18,099 nucleotides of DNA from CAYFZR01 sp964347835 [NCBI: uncultured archaeon] (GTDB lineage Archaea; CAYFZR01), in assembly GCA_964347835.1 (NCBI GenBank), contig CAYFZR010000041.1, positions 1 through 18,099 of the forward strand, written 5' to 3'. Numbering within the stretch: the first letter of the stretch is position 1; every line of letters begins with the position of its first letter. The translations under genes and the position numbers were made by a program. A model generated the notes under the pieces. It saw only the letters and a list, made by a program, of their open reading frames with translations. It was not told the origin of the DNA and did not search any database. Positions 1-7,561 of this stretch are shown here, piece by piece.

Positions 1-522
1 TATTAAATCAGGATCGTAAATTAGGCGTAAAAGATCTTTCTTCAATTCTTTTTCGTCTTTTCCCCTGGCTTCAAAGGCGAAATTCATTTGAACGGGTTCT
101 AATTTTCTTATTTCTTCCAACTCAAATTCATCTAACTCCCGTATTTCAGGCAAATCTTCTAAATCTATCATATATGTAACCTTAAATCTATCGTACAACA
201 TACTTACGTAGTGAGATATGGTAGCTAATATCTCTAAATACTCCCTTTTAGTCAACTTTATTTGTAATGGTGACATTATTTCAATTGCAGATGGTGCATA
301 ACGCATTACTGCTTTCGATAAAGTATTAAGGTCCTTTACTAAAAAAAATACATCAAAAATTCCTGAATACGCCTCATTTTCACTAACTATTTCATCAACG
401 TTTAGTTCTTTTATTTTTAAATCTTCTTGCTCCTTTATTTTCTTTATTAGAGTTTCTATGCTAAGTTCTAATAACTCTCTATCATTGCTCTGAGTTTCTA
501 TAAACATGTGTGCTTCAATCAA
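1..522 (-). CDS. Unrecognised hydrophilic protein, 3' end cut by window edge
   Basis: An open frame runs from a TTG at 522 (or an in-frame ATG at 507) off the left edge without a stop, giving about 170 residues. The TTG start is preferred because a GGGAGAT ribosome site at the very end of the upstream gene lies 6 to 8 nt before it, whereas the ATG has only a weak site. The protein begins MIEAHMFIETQSN if TTG is used. It has no signal peptide or membrane segment in the visible part and is rich in Glu, Leu, Lys and Ile, with predicted helices around residues 10-45 and 85-120 and an acidic stretch near residues 125-145. I do not recognise the family. It follows the thioredoxin-fold gene after only 4 bp, so it is very probably co-translated with the surface-protein operon and may be its cytoplasmic member. 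Confidence 0.7.
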   Translation of the reverse strand, partial: MIEAHMFIETQSNDRELLELSIETLIKKIKEQEDLKIKELNVDEIVSENEAYSGIFDVFFLVKDLNTLSKAVMRYAPSAIEIMSPLQIKLTKREYLEILATISHYVSMLYDRFKVTYMIDLEDLPEIRELDEFELEEIRKLEPVQMNFAFEARGKDEKELKKDLLRLIYDPDLI

Positions 523-526
523 CTTA

Positions 527-1657
527 CTATCTCCCTATCTTTCTGAAAATACCGAGTACTAACATGCCCCCCAATACTAAACCGATCCCGCCCTTCCATA
601 TTTTTGTTTTCATAGATAATTCGTCTAATTCTTCTTGTTCTTGCATTATCTTGGTCTGATACACTTCGTACCAATCTCTGTACAATCTTGTATCGTTTTT
701 ATAATATTCTACCAATCTTTTTTTATCATTTGCCTTTTTCATCTCTTCGTACATCTCTTTTTGTTTTCCTTCAACTTGTTGTGAACAATAATATATGTCT
801 CTTTGAAGTTGTGTTAGTCTGGACTCGTAAAATCCCTGTTTTACATTTTCACTTGTGTCTACAGTAGTTTTAGCCCACGAAATAGCCTTTACATAGTCTT
901 CTTCTTCATAGGCATTCCAAGCAACGGATAACTGGTACTCTGCCCTCGCAAGTTTTTCGCTAACATCGCTTACATTTTCGTTTTCTTTTTTCGCCCTTTC
1001 TATGGACTGTTTTAATGCCCATATTATTCCGTTGGCTTCGTCTATATTATTCTTGGCGTAAAATCTCTCATTTTCTATTAGTGAACTGTATGCTTCTTCA
1101 GCCAGAGTATTTGCCTTCTGGTATTCTCTGGCAGCATTAACGAGATCATCTTTTTCAAAAAAAGTCTCTGCCGTCAAAAATACATTATTTGCTGATACTA
1201 TCAACTCTCTTGGCTTAGAAGTAGTTATTCCTATGGGCCTTAAGTTTAAAATCTCCTTCTCTACCCTATCAATATTGGCTTTTGCAAGATCTCTGAGAAA
1301 GATTATACCTTCTGAAGATATGTCCACCTGTTCCGGCAGCGATATTGTTATTCCGCCTACTTCTAACTCTTCTTGTATCACATGGAACAAATTTGCCTTT
1401 ATCTCCTGATACTTTATCAAGGCAATTTGCTCGTCTACCACAATATGTGGTAGATATTCTACATTGTATCTATCTATAAATGGTCTGCTCGTCGAATCCC
1501 TGGTATTGTACTTTTTTATCACCACATTGTTGCCATATATATTCTTAATCTCCTCAAGCATAGGTTCAACAAGTTTACAAGCGCCACAATCTTCATTCCA
1601 AAAATATTCCAGTAAAACTGCTTTTTGCTGACCACAAGCCGGACAAGAAAGTATCAA
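527..1657 (-). CDS. Secreted thioredoxin-fold protein with helical stalk and C-terminal membrane anchor
   Basis: The 376-residue frame from the TTG at 1657 holds a thioredoxin-like domain at about residues 10-100: hydrophobic strand VLLEYFW, redox motif C24-G-A-C27, and the conserved Pro70 in YLPHIVV. A second CPAC motif sits at residues 5-8. Residues 110-345 are charged helical or coiled-coil sequence with Ala-rich repeats such as AYEEEDYVKAISWAK. A Gly-rich transmembrane helix (about 354-371) ends in a basic tail RKIGR. It is probably a membrane-tethered extracytoplasmic thiol-disulfide protein acting on neighbouring Cys-containing surface proteins (inference). The TTG start has no ribosome site. 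Upstream in the same frame a hydrophobic signal-like stretch is coded but lacks ATG/GTG/TTG. An ATG at 1695, overlapping the preceding stop as ATGA, would supply it if one base were added, so a 5' indel is likely and the true N-terminus lies upstream. Confidence 0.85.
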   Translation of the reverse strand: MILSCPACGQQKAVLLEYFWNEDCGACKLVEPMLEEIKNIYGNNVVIKKYNTRDSTSRPFIDRYNVEYLPHIVVDEQIALIKYQEIKANLFHVIQEELEVGGITISLPEQVDISSEGIIFLRDLAKANIDRVEKEILNLRPIGITTSKPRELIVSANNVFLTAETFFEKDDLVNAAREYQKANTLAEEAYSSLIENERFYAKNNIDEANGIIWALKQSIERAKKENENVSDVSEKLARAEYQLSVAWNAYEEEDYVKAISWAKTTVDTSENVKQGFYESRLTQLQRDIYYCSQQVEGKQKEMYEEMKKANDKKRLVEYYKNDTRLYRDWYEVYQTKIMQEQEELDELSMKTKIWKGGIGLVLGGMLVLGIFRKIGR

Positions 1658-1691
1658 TGATAAAATTAAGAATAATATTGTTATCTTAATC

Positions 1692-2489
1692 TCATCTACC
1701 CCCCAATCCTCTTTTTTTCCTGTTAGGTCTCTTTAGACCGTTTTTTAATCCGGTTGCTATGACGATTGAACCAATCAGAATACTGAATACGAGTCTGATG
1801 TATCCGTTATCTCTTTTTTCTTGATTGACATTTTCATATAAAAATTCGAATTCTTTTCTCTTTTCAAAATATTTATCTTTATAAATTTGGGCTTGTTTTT
1901 CCCAATATATTGCTTCCTCTTCATATTTTTCTTTTTTTCCCTCCCATTCCTTTGTTTGCTCATCATAAAGCGATAAAGTTGTCTTCAATTTATTCAACTG
2001 GGCTTGAGTTTCTCGAATTCTTTTCTCCTCAGACGTATAGTCTTCCGAAGTGATCTGTATCGTTTTTGAGAGTTCTATACTTTCAAATACATTGGGTTCT
2101 ATGGGACAATATTCATCGGTGCATTCTATCCATCCGTAGTCTAAGGTAAAACTCATCTTAGTTTCATTAACGGTAGGTTCAATGCTTGATCCAATAGAAA
2201 ATTGGTACTTTTTGTATTCTCCTGGATTTATATCCCCTATTTCCCCCTTTATTGTGCTGGCACTTGTAGATAAGAAATAGAGTTCAGAATTAGATAATTT
2301 TCCATTAACTACACTGTTAAAGGCTGTTCCATTAGGCGCATCGTTTCTTATGACCAAGGTGAATATCTGTGTAGTCCCAGAAATAATCTCTGCTGGTCCT
2401 TGTATATTGATATGTAGATCTGGCGGACCATTCCCGGCTAAAGATGGTACGATTAAGAATCCTATAATGAACAGTAAGACTTTCCTCAT
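1692..2489 (-). CDS. Secreted Ig/CARDB-like protein with coiled coil and C-terminal membrane anchor
   Basis: This 265-residue protein has an N-terminal signal peptide (residues 1-18, MRKVLLFIIGFLIVPSLAG). A beta-sandwich of COG1361/CARDB style follows at about 24-145; typical features are the strand pattern around GTTQIFTLVIRN and the turn INPGEYKKYQFSI. It carries two cysteines (ECTDEYC) that could form a disulfide. Residues 153-225 form a strongly charged coiled coil (many E, K, Q, Y). A transmembrane helix at 230-249 ends in a very basic tail, RPNRKKRGLGGR. The ATG has an excellent ribosome site (GAGGGGT, 4 nt away). The stop overlaps the apparent ATG of the thioredoxin-fold gene as ATGA, arguing for translational coupling and joint function. 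The topology is outward-facing sandwich on a stalk. The function is unknown. Confidence 0.85.
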   Translation of the reverse strand: MRKVLLFIIGFLIVPSLAGNGPPDLHINIQGPAEIISGTTQIFTLVIRNDAPNGTAFNSVVNGKLSNSELYFLSTSASTIKGEIGDINPGEYKKYQFSIGSSIEPTVNETKMSFTLDYGWIECTDEYCPIEPNVFESIELSKTIQITSEDYTSEEKRIRETQAQLNKLKTTLSLYDEQTKEWEGKKEKYEEEAIYWEKQAQIYKDKYFEKRKEFEFLYENVNQEKRDNGYIRLVFSILIGSIVIATGLKNGLKRPNRKKRGLGGR

Positions 2490-2541
2490 TTTACCCCTCA
2501 GAATACTTTTAATCTACAACGAGATATTTTGTCTAAAGGTA

Positions 2542-4551
2542 TCAATGGTATTTAACAGTTATTGTATTCTTACCTGTTCCTAAATCTGATACCAATACCA
2601 ATTTCCTTTCTTTCTGCCCATACTCAAGCCTATATGTCTTTGCTCCAGTTACCTCATCTATGAAGTTTGTTTTCGGTGGCATCTCAACTTCTATCGTAGC
2701 ATCATTTATGTCATGTTGCGAGGTTACCACTATTCTAAGTGTATTGTTTTGTATATAATAGTGGGCTATATCTATGTTTTCCCTATCTTTCCACCAATTG
2801 TAGAATTCATAGTACGTCGCATCCCAGATGTATGGTTTTCCATTTAAATGACTTAGTATAGAATTAAGTTTCCAGGGGTTTTTTCCACTTCCATCTGTTG
2901 TTAGCCAGAGAGATATGAGTCCATTTTTCTTATATTTCTCATCTATTTTTTCTTTCATGTATTCTGTGCCTTCTTTGGATGGATAATTCTTGAATACAGA
3001 AGAATCTTTGTTTATCGTTTGAGGTATGAACAACGGACCGTACATATAGAATGGCATTGTATCTGTTTTAGAAGAAGATGTAAGATAATCGAAATCGAAA
3101 TCTCTGGTGAATTTGCGCAGAAAGAGCCTCTCTTCATAGGAATAATAGGTTCTAGAATATTTAGGTATGTTCCTTTCTTGATGAGATTCATATGTCAAAT
3201 TTTCTTTTTCTGATGAATATCTTCTAAGCCAAGTAATATTGACCCCGGGAACTCTACTGACAATTTGTGTATCGTTTAGCCAATCAGTATCAGTGAACTC
3301 CCAGGTAACATTAGGAAAATGTGTATGCCCCCAATACCAAGTTTCTTTGATGGTTGGAGAAGTTCTACCGCCTCCAACGGTTTTAGGCTCAAGAACAGAA
3401 AAAGTCCCTATCGCCTCACTATACGGTATTACGCATCCTTTAGGAGAGACCCCAACAGCATTAAGAGAATGTAGGGCATCTCCTAAATCTTTCCAAAATT
3501 CCTGTTCATATACCCAATAAAAAGGTCCCATTGGACGCTTAGAGGGAATCCTAAATTCTGTAATCGAGCTAAAGTATGACCTTTCACCATACCTCCTATC
3601 TTTCCAAGAAAATGGCACATCTTTCCACGGATTTTCTGTTAAGCCATAGCATGAAATCTCATATCCAAGATTTTGCCATAGTGGCAGATCGTCCGTTATG
3701 TCACCATCCTTTATTGTATAAAATGGAATAAACAAGGTAGCTGTCTTACGATTTTTCGCCAATAGTCTACTTATTTTCTCAAATCTAGCCCCTATTTCGT
3801 CTCCATAAAAATCTACTCTCACCAAAACCGCGCTCTTAGCACCCTCTGGCCACATACCGAGATATGCCAAAGGTTTTTCCTTAAAATTAGATGCTTTTCT
3901 AAGGGCATTCAGTGCTAATAAATTCATTTCTTGCTTATGTGTAACGACATATTGATAGTATGGATTGAATTGATACCAAATAACTAAACCATCCCCGTAT
4001 CTGTTTGTAACAATGGCTGGGTAAGTATAATACTTATATTTTGCAATTTCACTCACATTAGCACCATTATAAAGGTAGAGGTTGTAGGTAGGAGAATGAA
4101 CATTAAAAGAATCTCCATATAATCCCTCTGTGAGCAAGTCTTTCTCGATAATTACGATCTCTCTGGTAGTAATGGAATTCTGTATTGCACTACCCTTGAG
4201 ACCCATTATATCTAGGCCCAATCCATTTCTGCGAGCACCATTTGCATCTAAAGAAGAAGGAGCCCCGATCGCAATTAAGACTCCCCCCTTTCTCACAAAT
4301 TCTTTCAAATTACTAATTTCTTCATTAGACAGGCTTCTGTCATCTAGTATTATGGCATCATAGGAAAATATCGACAATCCATCGATAAGACTAATTCTTG
4401 CGTAAGGAATCTTATAAAAATCTAGAAATTGTCCAATCTCATAAGATCGAGAGAATACATCGTCTCCCTGATACACCCCAATTATTAATGTTTGTTGGCA
4501 TAAACCAACTGAGACTATTATAATTATTGTGAGCAGTATTAAGGCTCGCAT
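2542..4551 (-). CDS. Secreted protein: amidotransferase-like N-domain plus degenerate polysaccharide-deacetylase-like domain
   Basis: The protein has 669 residues with a signal peptide (1-19). Residues 21-215 resemble the class I glutamine-amidotransferase/ThuA-like fold: strand TLIIGVYQGDD, then DAIILDDRSLSNEEISNLK, then the RKGGVLIAIG hallmark at 88-96. No nucleophile elbow with Cys is evident, so it is probably non-catalytic. Residues 228-400 look like a NodB/polysaccharide-deacetylase barrel: AVLVRVDFYGDE (241-252), TATLFIPFYTI (270-280) and LGYEISCYGLTE (295-306). The metal-binding histidines of the family (GHEI..HG.TH) are replaced by Tyr and Glu, so deacetylation is unlikely and glycan binding is a better guess. 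A C-terminal beta domain covers about 600-669. No C-terminal anchor is seen, so it is presumably released or attached through partners. It is the largest member of the operon, about 50 bp from each neighbour. The fold assignments are from motif recognition only. Confidence 0.8.
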   Translation of the reverse strand: MRALILLTIIIIVSVGLCQQTLIIGVYQGDDVFSRSYEIGQFLDFYKIPYARISLIDGLSIFSYDAIILDDRSLSNEEISNLKEFVRKGGVLIAIGAPSSLDANGARRNGLGLDIMGLKGSAIQNSITTREIVIIEKDLLTEGLYGDSFNVHSPTYNLYLYNGANVSEIAKYKYYTYPAIVTNRYGDGLVIWYQFNPYYQYVVTHKQEMNLLALNALRKASNFKEKPLAYLGMWPEGAKSAVLVRVDFYGDEIGARFEKISRLLAKNRKTATLFIPFYTIKDGDITDDLPLWQNLGYEISCYGLTENPWKDVPFSWKDRRYGERSYFSSITEFRIPSKRPMGPFYWVYEQEFWKDLGDALHSLNAVGVSPKGCVIPYSEAIGTFSVLEPKTVGGGRTSPTIKETWYWGHTHFPNVTWEFTDTDWLNDTQIVSRVPGVNITWLRRYSSEKENLTYESHQERNIPKYSRTYYSYEERLFLRKFTRDFDFDYLTSSSKTDTMPFYMYGPLFIPQTINKDSSVFKNYPSKEGTEYMKEKIDEKYKKNGLISLWLTTDGSGKNPWKLNSILSHLNGKPYIWDATYYEFYNWWKDRENIDIAHYYIQNNTLRIVVTSQHDINDATIEVEMPPKTNFIDEVTGAKTYRLEYGQKERKLVLVSDLGTGKNTITVKYH

Positions 4552-4598
4552 AAGAATACCTTAGGAGAATGTATAACTTGCACTAAATAGATCTTTCG

Positions 4599-5129
4599 TC
4601 AGACAATTTTCCACATATCAATCCAGAACTTCGAGGCTTCAAGGGTACCGTCTCTATCTGAACCTGCTATTACCAGTACGTCCTTTCCGTAACCAAATGG
4701 ATCCTTGATGAGTTGAACTACTCCCACTTCAGGACCTGGATTATCGTTCGTTATCTTAATTTCCATCTTATCAAAGACTTCTTTACTTATTGAGTTCGCT
4801 ACAGGTCCACCTATCAAAATCAAGTTGTACCACTTTTTTGTCTTGTTGTTAACCTCGGAATCGAGGTAGGTCAATCGAGATAGAACTACCTTAAATCCTG
4901 CCTTTTCTTCTTCGAAGGTCATAGTTCCAATCCTTCCCGCCACTATTGAGGCGCTCACCCCATCCATGGCGGGAGCAGGTGTACTCGCGCCTACAACTAT
5001 CTTTGCCCTCATGTAGTCGAAGTTCAAGATCTCATTTATATCAGTAGAAATATTGGATATATCGGCATATGCGGGGGTTAAAAACAATATCAAGATAACC
5101 GTCTGTATGATAAAACTTCTTCTCTCCAT
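4599..5129 (-). CDS. Minimal S-layer-type domain protein, secreted
   Basis: This 176-residue protein has a signal peptide (1-22, ending TPAYA). The mature part carries the hallmark strings of archaeal S-layer proteins of the Methanococcus/Thermococcus type: KIVVGASTPAPAMDGVSA (43-60), NLILIGGPVAN (102-112) and DVLVIAGSDRDGTLEASKFW (150-169). In full-length S-layer proteins (commonly over 500 residues) these strings flank large extra domains; here they are compressed into one small domain with no membrane helix. It probably sits in or against the cell-surface lattice and could dock the neighbouring stalk proteins to it (inference). The ATG lies inside the 3' end of the preceding gene (40-bp overlap) with a GGTGGT ribosome site about 10 nt upstream, consistent with coupled translation. 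Confidence 0.82.
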   Translation of the reverse strand: MERRSFIIQTVILILFLTPAYADISNISTDINEILNFDYMRAKIVVGASTPAPAMDGVSASIVAGRIGTMTFEEEKAGFKVVLSRLTYLDSEVNNKTKKWYNLILIGGPVANSISKEVFDKMEIKITNDNPGPEVGVVQLIKDPFGYGKDVLVIAGSDRDGTLEASKFWIDMWKIV

Positions 5130-5515
5130 GTATCGACTACCACCTCTACGGATGTGTTTCTAATGCTAGAGCGGATAAAGATATCCCATACATGAGGATT
5201 TTCTGTCTTGAGGATACTTACATCAACGCCTTCAGTGCTGTTCCCAATAATCTCTTTTACAAAATTACCAGCCTTTTCATCGCCAAAAAGAACCTTTACT
5301 GCAATATATTTCTCGTCCCCCTCCTTTCTGGTATTTTCGAATTCATCTGCCAATTTTGATAGGGAGAGCCTTGTTCTTGAGATTTCATCACTAAATTTCT
5401 CATTTTCTTGTTCTAATCCTTTCAATCTTTTATTCATACTCCATAAGGCTAGACCGCTCATGGCGATTGTTAAAACCAATAGAATAACCAATATCTCATC
5501 TTTCTCAATCGGCAT
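5090..5515 (-). CDS. Membrane-anchored coiled-coil protein, possible half phospholipase-D-like domain
   Basis: First gene of the minus-strand operon, 141 residues. An uncleaved N-terminal transmembrane helix (about 7-26) is followed by a coiled coil (29-65, KRLKGLEQENEKFSDEI), then a small alpha/beta domain (70-135). The latter, with FGDEKAGNFVKEII, then GVDVSILKTENP, then SVEVVVDTW, has the strand-helix-strand-helix-strand rhythm of the first part of phospholipase-D-like domains, but stops before an HKD motif could occur, so it is not a PLD enzyme as it stands. That resemblance is weak and may be coincidental. The start ATG has a GTGGGAT ribosome site 4 nt away and a TATA-like element about 40 bp upstream shared with the divergent lipoprotein gene. 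The 3' end overlaps the S-layer-type gene by 40 bp. Confidence 0.8.
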   Translation of the reverse strand: MPIEKDEILVILLVLTIAMSGLALWSMNKRLKGLEQENEKFSDEISRTRLSLSKLADEFENTRKEGDEKYIAVKVLFGDEKAGNFVKEIIGNSTEGVDVSILKTENPHVWDIFIRSSIRNTSVEVVVDTWREEVLSYRRLS

Positions 5516-5549
5516 TTTTATCCCACGAAAGTCTTATCTATCCACCTAC

Positions 5550-5566
5550 TCTTTAAAGATATAGTT
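5550..5566. promoter_or_regulatory. Shared TATA-like element of divergent promoters
   Basis: The 60-bp gap between divergent genes contains CTTTAAAGATATAG, which is TATA-like on both strands. On the plus strand it lies about 20 to 24 bp before the ATG at 5576, predicting a leaderless transcript. On the minus strand it predicts a start near 5531, leaving a leader of about 15 nt that carries the GTGGGAT ribosome site of the gene starting at 5515. A single bidirectional element would switch on both surface-protein units together (inference). Confidence 0.45.
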
Positions 5567-5575
5567 TGTGGTTTC

Positions 5576-6193
5576 ATGGTAGAGAGGAAATACTTGACGA
5601 TTGTCGCAATATTCCTAGTTTTTCTTCTTATCAATCCTGGTTGTCTACAGGACACAAGACAAAAAGAGATTTCGAATTTGAAAGAACAGATCAAATCAAT
5701 GAACACAACTATAAGGTCTCAAAGAGAGATCATAGAGACTCAAATGGAAACTATTGAGAATTACAAAAAGATGGTTATAAGGCTCCAAGATAAGATAAGC
5801 AAATTAAATGAAAGTTTTTCAGCGATTTCTCAAATAAAAGAGATTGTTGAATGTAAGGATAAAAAGAATGTTACCATCATAAGAAAATCTCCCTACGAAT
5901 GTGAAGAATTATTTGCTCAAAAAGCAACCCACTCGCTGATAATCGCCTTAAAGGATGACGAGGTAAAGGAAGATATCGAAGACTGGGGCGATTATTACTT
6001 TGATTATGTGATTATATCTGAAGTAAAAAACTTAGATAGGTTTAAAAAGATTGATCTAAAAATACACGCAGAAGTATGGAATGTGACCATACATGCGGTT
6101 CCAAAAAAGTGGAAAGAAATTTACAAAGATAAGACGTACATGATCTATGTAGACGTAGACGAAAGTAAGGTATTGGATAGAGAAGAGAGGTAA
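5576..6193 (+). CDS. Predicted coiled-coil lipoprotein
   Basis: This 205-residue protein has an N-terminal signal sequence ending in a lipobox-like LLINPGC (Cys23), which suggests lipid attachment to the outer face of the membrane. Residues 29-85 are a coiled coil (ISNLKEQIKSMNTTIRSQRE and on). A compact C-terminal domain at 90-205 contains two Cys (residues around 92 and 108) and a strand-rich end (VWNVTIHAVPKKW, YMIYVDVDES). I do not recognise that domain. The ATG at 5576 has no ribosome site, but a TATA element lies about 22 bp upstream, which fits leaderless translation common in archaea. The layout (anchor, coiled coil, small domain) mirrors the divergently transcribed gene at 5090-5515, so the two could be partners. 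Confidence 0.78.
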   Translation: MVERKYLTIVAIFLVFLLINPGCLQDTRQKEISNLKEQIKSMNTTIRSQREIIETQMETIENYKKMVIRLQDKISKLNESFSAISQIKEIVECKDKKNVTIIRKSPYECEELFAQKATHSLIIALKDDEVKEDIEDWGDYYFDYVIISEVKNLDRFKKIDLKIHAEVWNVTIHAVPKKWKEIYKDKTYMIYVDVDESKVLDREER

Positions 6194-6238
6194 AAAGATC
6201 TTATATAACAGATTACAAACAAATATGTTAACCAAACA

Positions 6239-6245
6239 TATATAT
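6239..6245 (+). promoter_or_regulatory. TATA box before the S-layer-like/DUF11 gene
   Basis: TATATAT in an AT-rich 80-bp gap. A start about 26 bp downstream (near 6268) would give a leader of about 12 nt containing GTGGGAG, just ahead of the ATG at 6280. This gene therefore probably has its own promoter as well as read-through from the lipoprotein gene. Confidence 0.45.
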
Positions 6246-6279
6246 TATTATAATCAAAATATTATAGGATGTGGGAGAC

Positions 6280-7560
6280 ATGCGTAGAGTACTTGTCTTG
6301 TGCCTAATCGTAATGTTTTTATCGCCTACCTACTCCGCTAAATTCAAATACAATTTTGATAAGGCATGGGAAGATCCTGAAACTGTATTTTCCGCTTGGA
6401 TAAAGGTAAACGATGTATTGAAGATAGGCGATAGATATTATCTCAAACTCACCGACGTAGAAGAAGATGAAAACACGGCATCTGCAGAGTTTATAATACT
6501 GTTGGACGGGAATTATGATGACCTTGGATTGGGAGAGACCGGATTGCTTTCCAGAGAGCAAATAAAAGACGGCATTGAGATGTCTGCAAGAGATCCAATG
6601 ATATTTGAAGACAGCGATGAAAGACGTAAAAGACATCCGTTCAGGGTGAGTTTTACATGGGCGGATGAAGATCACGGTACGGCGTTTATCCACATCGCAC
6701 GCAAAAGAGACGATATCATAAATGTAACATGGTTCGTCCGAAGTTTTGGGGGGTGGCTCAGCGAAGGAGAGACCATCCAATCAGGAGAATACACGCTCTC
6801 AATGGCAACCGTTGATTATTCTGGAACAAAGGCTAAAGTAAGGGTTGAAAAAAAAGGTACCCCTATAAAAGATCTTCGAATCTATAAACACTCTGTTTTG
6901 GGAAATATAATGGATAGCGCAGGGGACGACATCGTAGTGGAGTTTGTTGATGGAAGATACACTGACACTGGTACGTGTGCGGCAAACATTAACGTATATA
7001 CGCGTCGGGCCTTAGCGTGTGGAATTTTCAAAAAGGTAACTGCAGAAAAGGTTACGGTGCCTAAACCTATAACTCCTGCTCCAGAAGTGCCTACAACTCC
7101 TGTTCCTGCTGTTCCTGTCCCTACCATTGCACCCCCAGTTCCTAAGCCTGAACCTAAGGTATCAGTATCCAAACAAGTATATGAACCAGAATTAAATCCT
7201 GGAGAATCAACTAGGGTAGTTGTAATTCTGAAAAATAATGGAGATGGAGTAGCAAGAAATCTAAAAATCAGTGACTTACTTCCTCCTGCTTTCACAATTA
7301 CCAGCGGAACTAACGTATGGTCTTTGGATTTGTTGGCTCCTGGTCAATCCACATGGTTTTTCTATTCAATTTCTTCCAGCATACCAAATATATATGAGCT
7401 TTCTCAGGCGAGCGTTTCTTATCAAGACGAAGAAGGAAACTTCTACCATGCTGATTCAAACAAGGTGAAAATTACAGTTAAAAAATCATTACCAGAAACC
7501 AAAGAAGAAAAAGGTTTAATTCAGAGGATACTGGGATTGATATTTTCCTTGTTTGATTAA
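6280..7560 (+). CDS. Secreted surface protein: two S-layer-like beta domains, Pro-rich linker, DUF11/CARDB-like domain
   Basis: The ATG at 6280 is preferred over a GTG at 6271 because the signal peptide then begins MRRVLVLCLIVMF like its neighbours and GTGGGAG serves as ribosome site; this gives 426 residues. The signal peptide ends near residue 19. Residues 20-250 hold two related beta-rich segments (around IKVNDVLKIGDRYYLKL and SEGETIQSGEYTLSM) that resemble the repeated beta domains of archaeal S-layer proteins. A Pro/Val/Thr-rich linker covers about 259-293. A DUF11/COG1361-type sandwich follows at 294-402 (NPGESTRVVVILKNNGDG, DLLPPAF, LAPGQSTWF). The last 15 residues are an amphipathic hydrophobic helix. 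It is probably a cell-surface structural protein; the C-terminal sandwich is similar to the one in the gene at 9740-11788. One base separates its stop from the next ATG. Confidence 0.82.
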   Translation: MRRVLVLCLIVMFLSPTYSAKFKYNFDKAWEDPETVFSAWIKVNDVLKIGDRYYLKLTDVEEDENTASAEFIILLDGNYDDLGLGETGLLSREQIKDGIEMSARDPMIFEDSDERRKRHPFRVSFTWADEDHGTAFIHIARKRDDIINVTWFVRSFGGWLSEGETIQSGEYTLSMATVDYSGTKAKVRVEKKGTPIKDLRIYKHSVLGNIMDSAGDDIVVEFVDGRYTDTGTCAANINVYTRRALACGIFKKVTAEKVTVPKPITPAPEVPTTPVPAVPVPTIAPPVPKPEPKVSVSKQVYEPELNPGESTRVVVILKNNGDGVARNLKISDLLPPAFTITSGTNVWSLDLLAPGQSTWFFYSISSSIPNIYELSQASVSYQDEEGNFYHADSNKVKITVKKSLPETKEEKGLIQRILGLIFSLFD

Positions 7561-7561
7561 G

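Noticed and set aside
7066-7164. Repeated CCT/GTT-type sequence as a DNA repeat or CRISPR-like array
   Set aside because: It codes the Pro/Val/Thr linker in frame and shows no regular spacer structure.
6319-7295. Minus-strand open frames of 137 and 153 residues under the S-layer-like/DUF11 gene
   Set aside because: They mirror the coding sequence; the Gly/Thr-rich run is just the complement of the Pro-rich linker.
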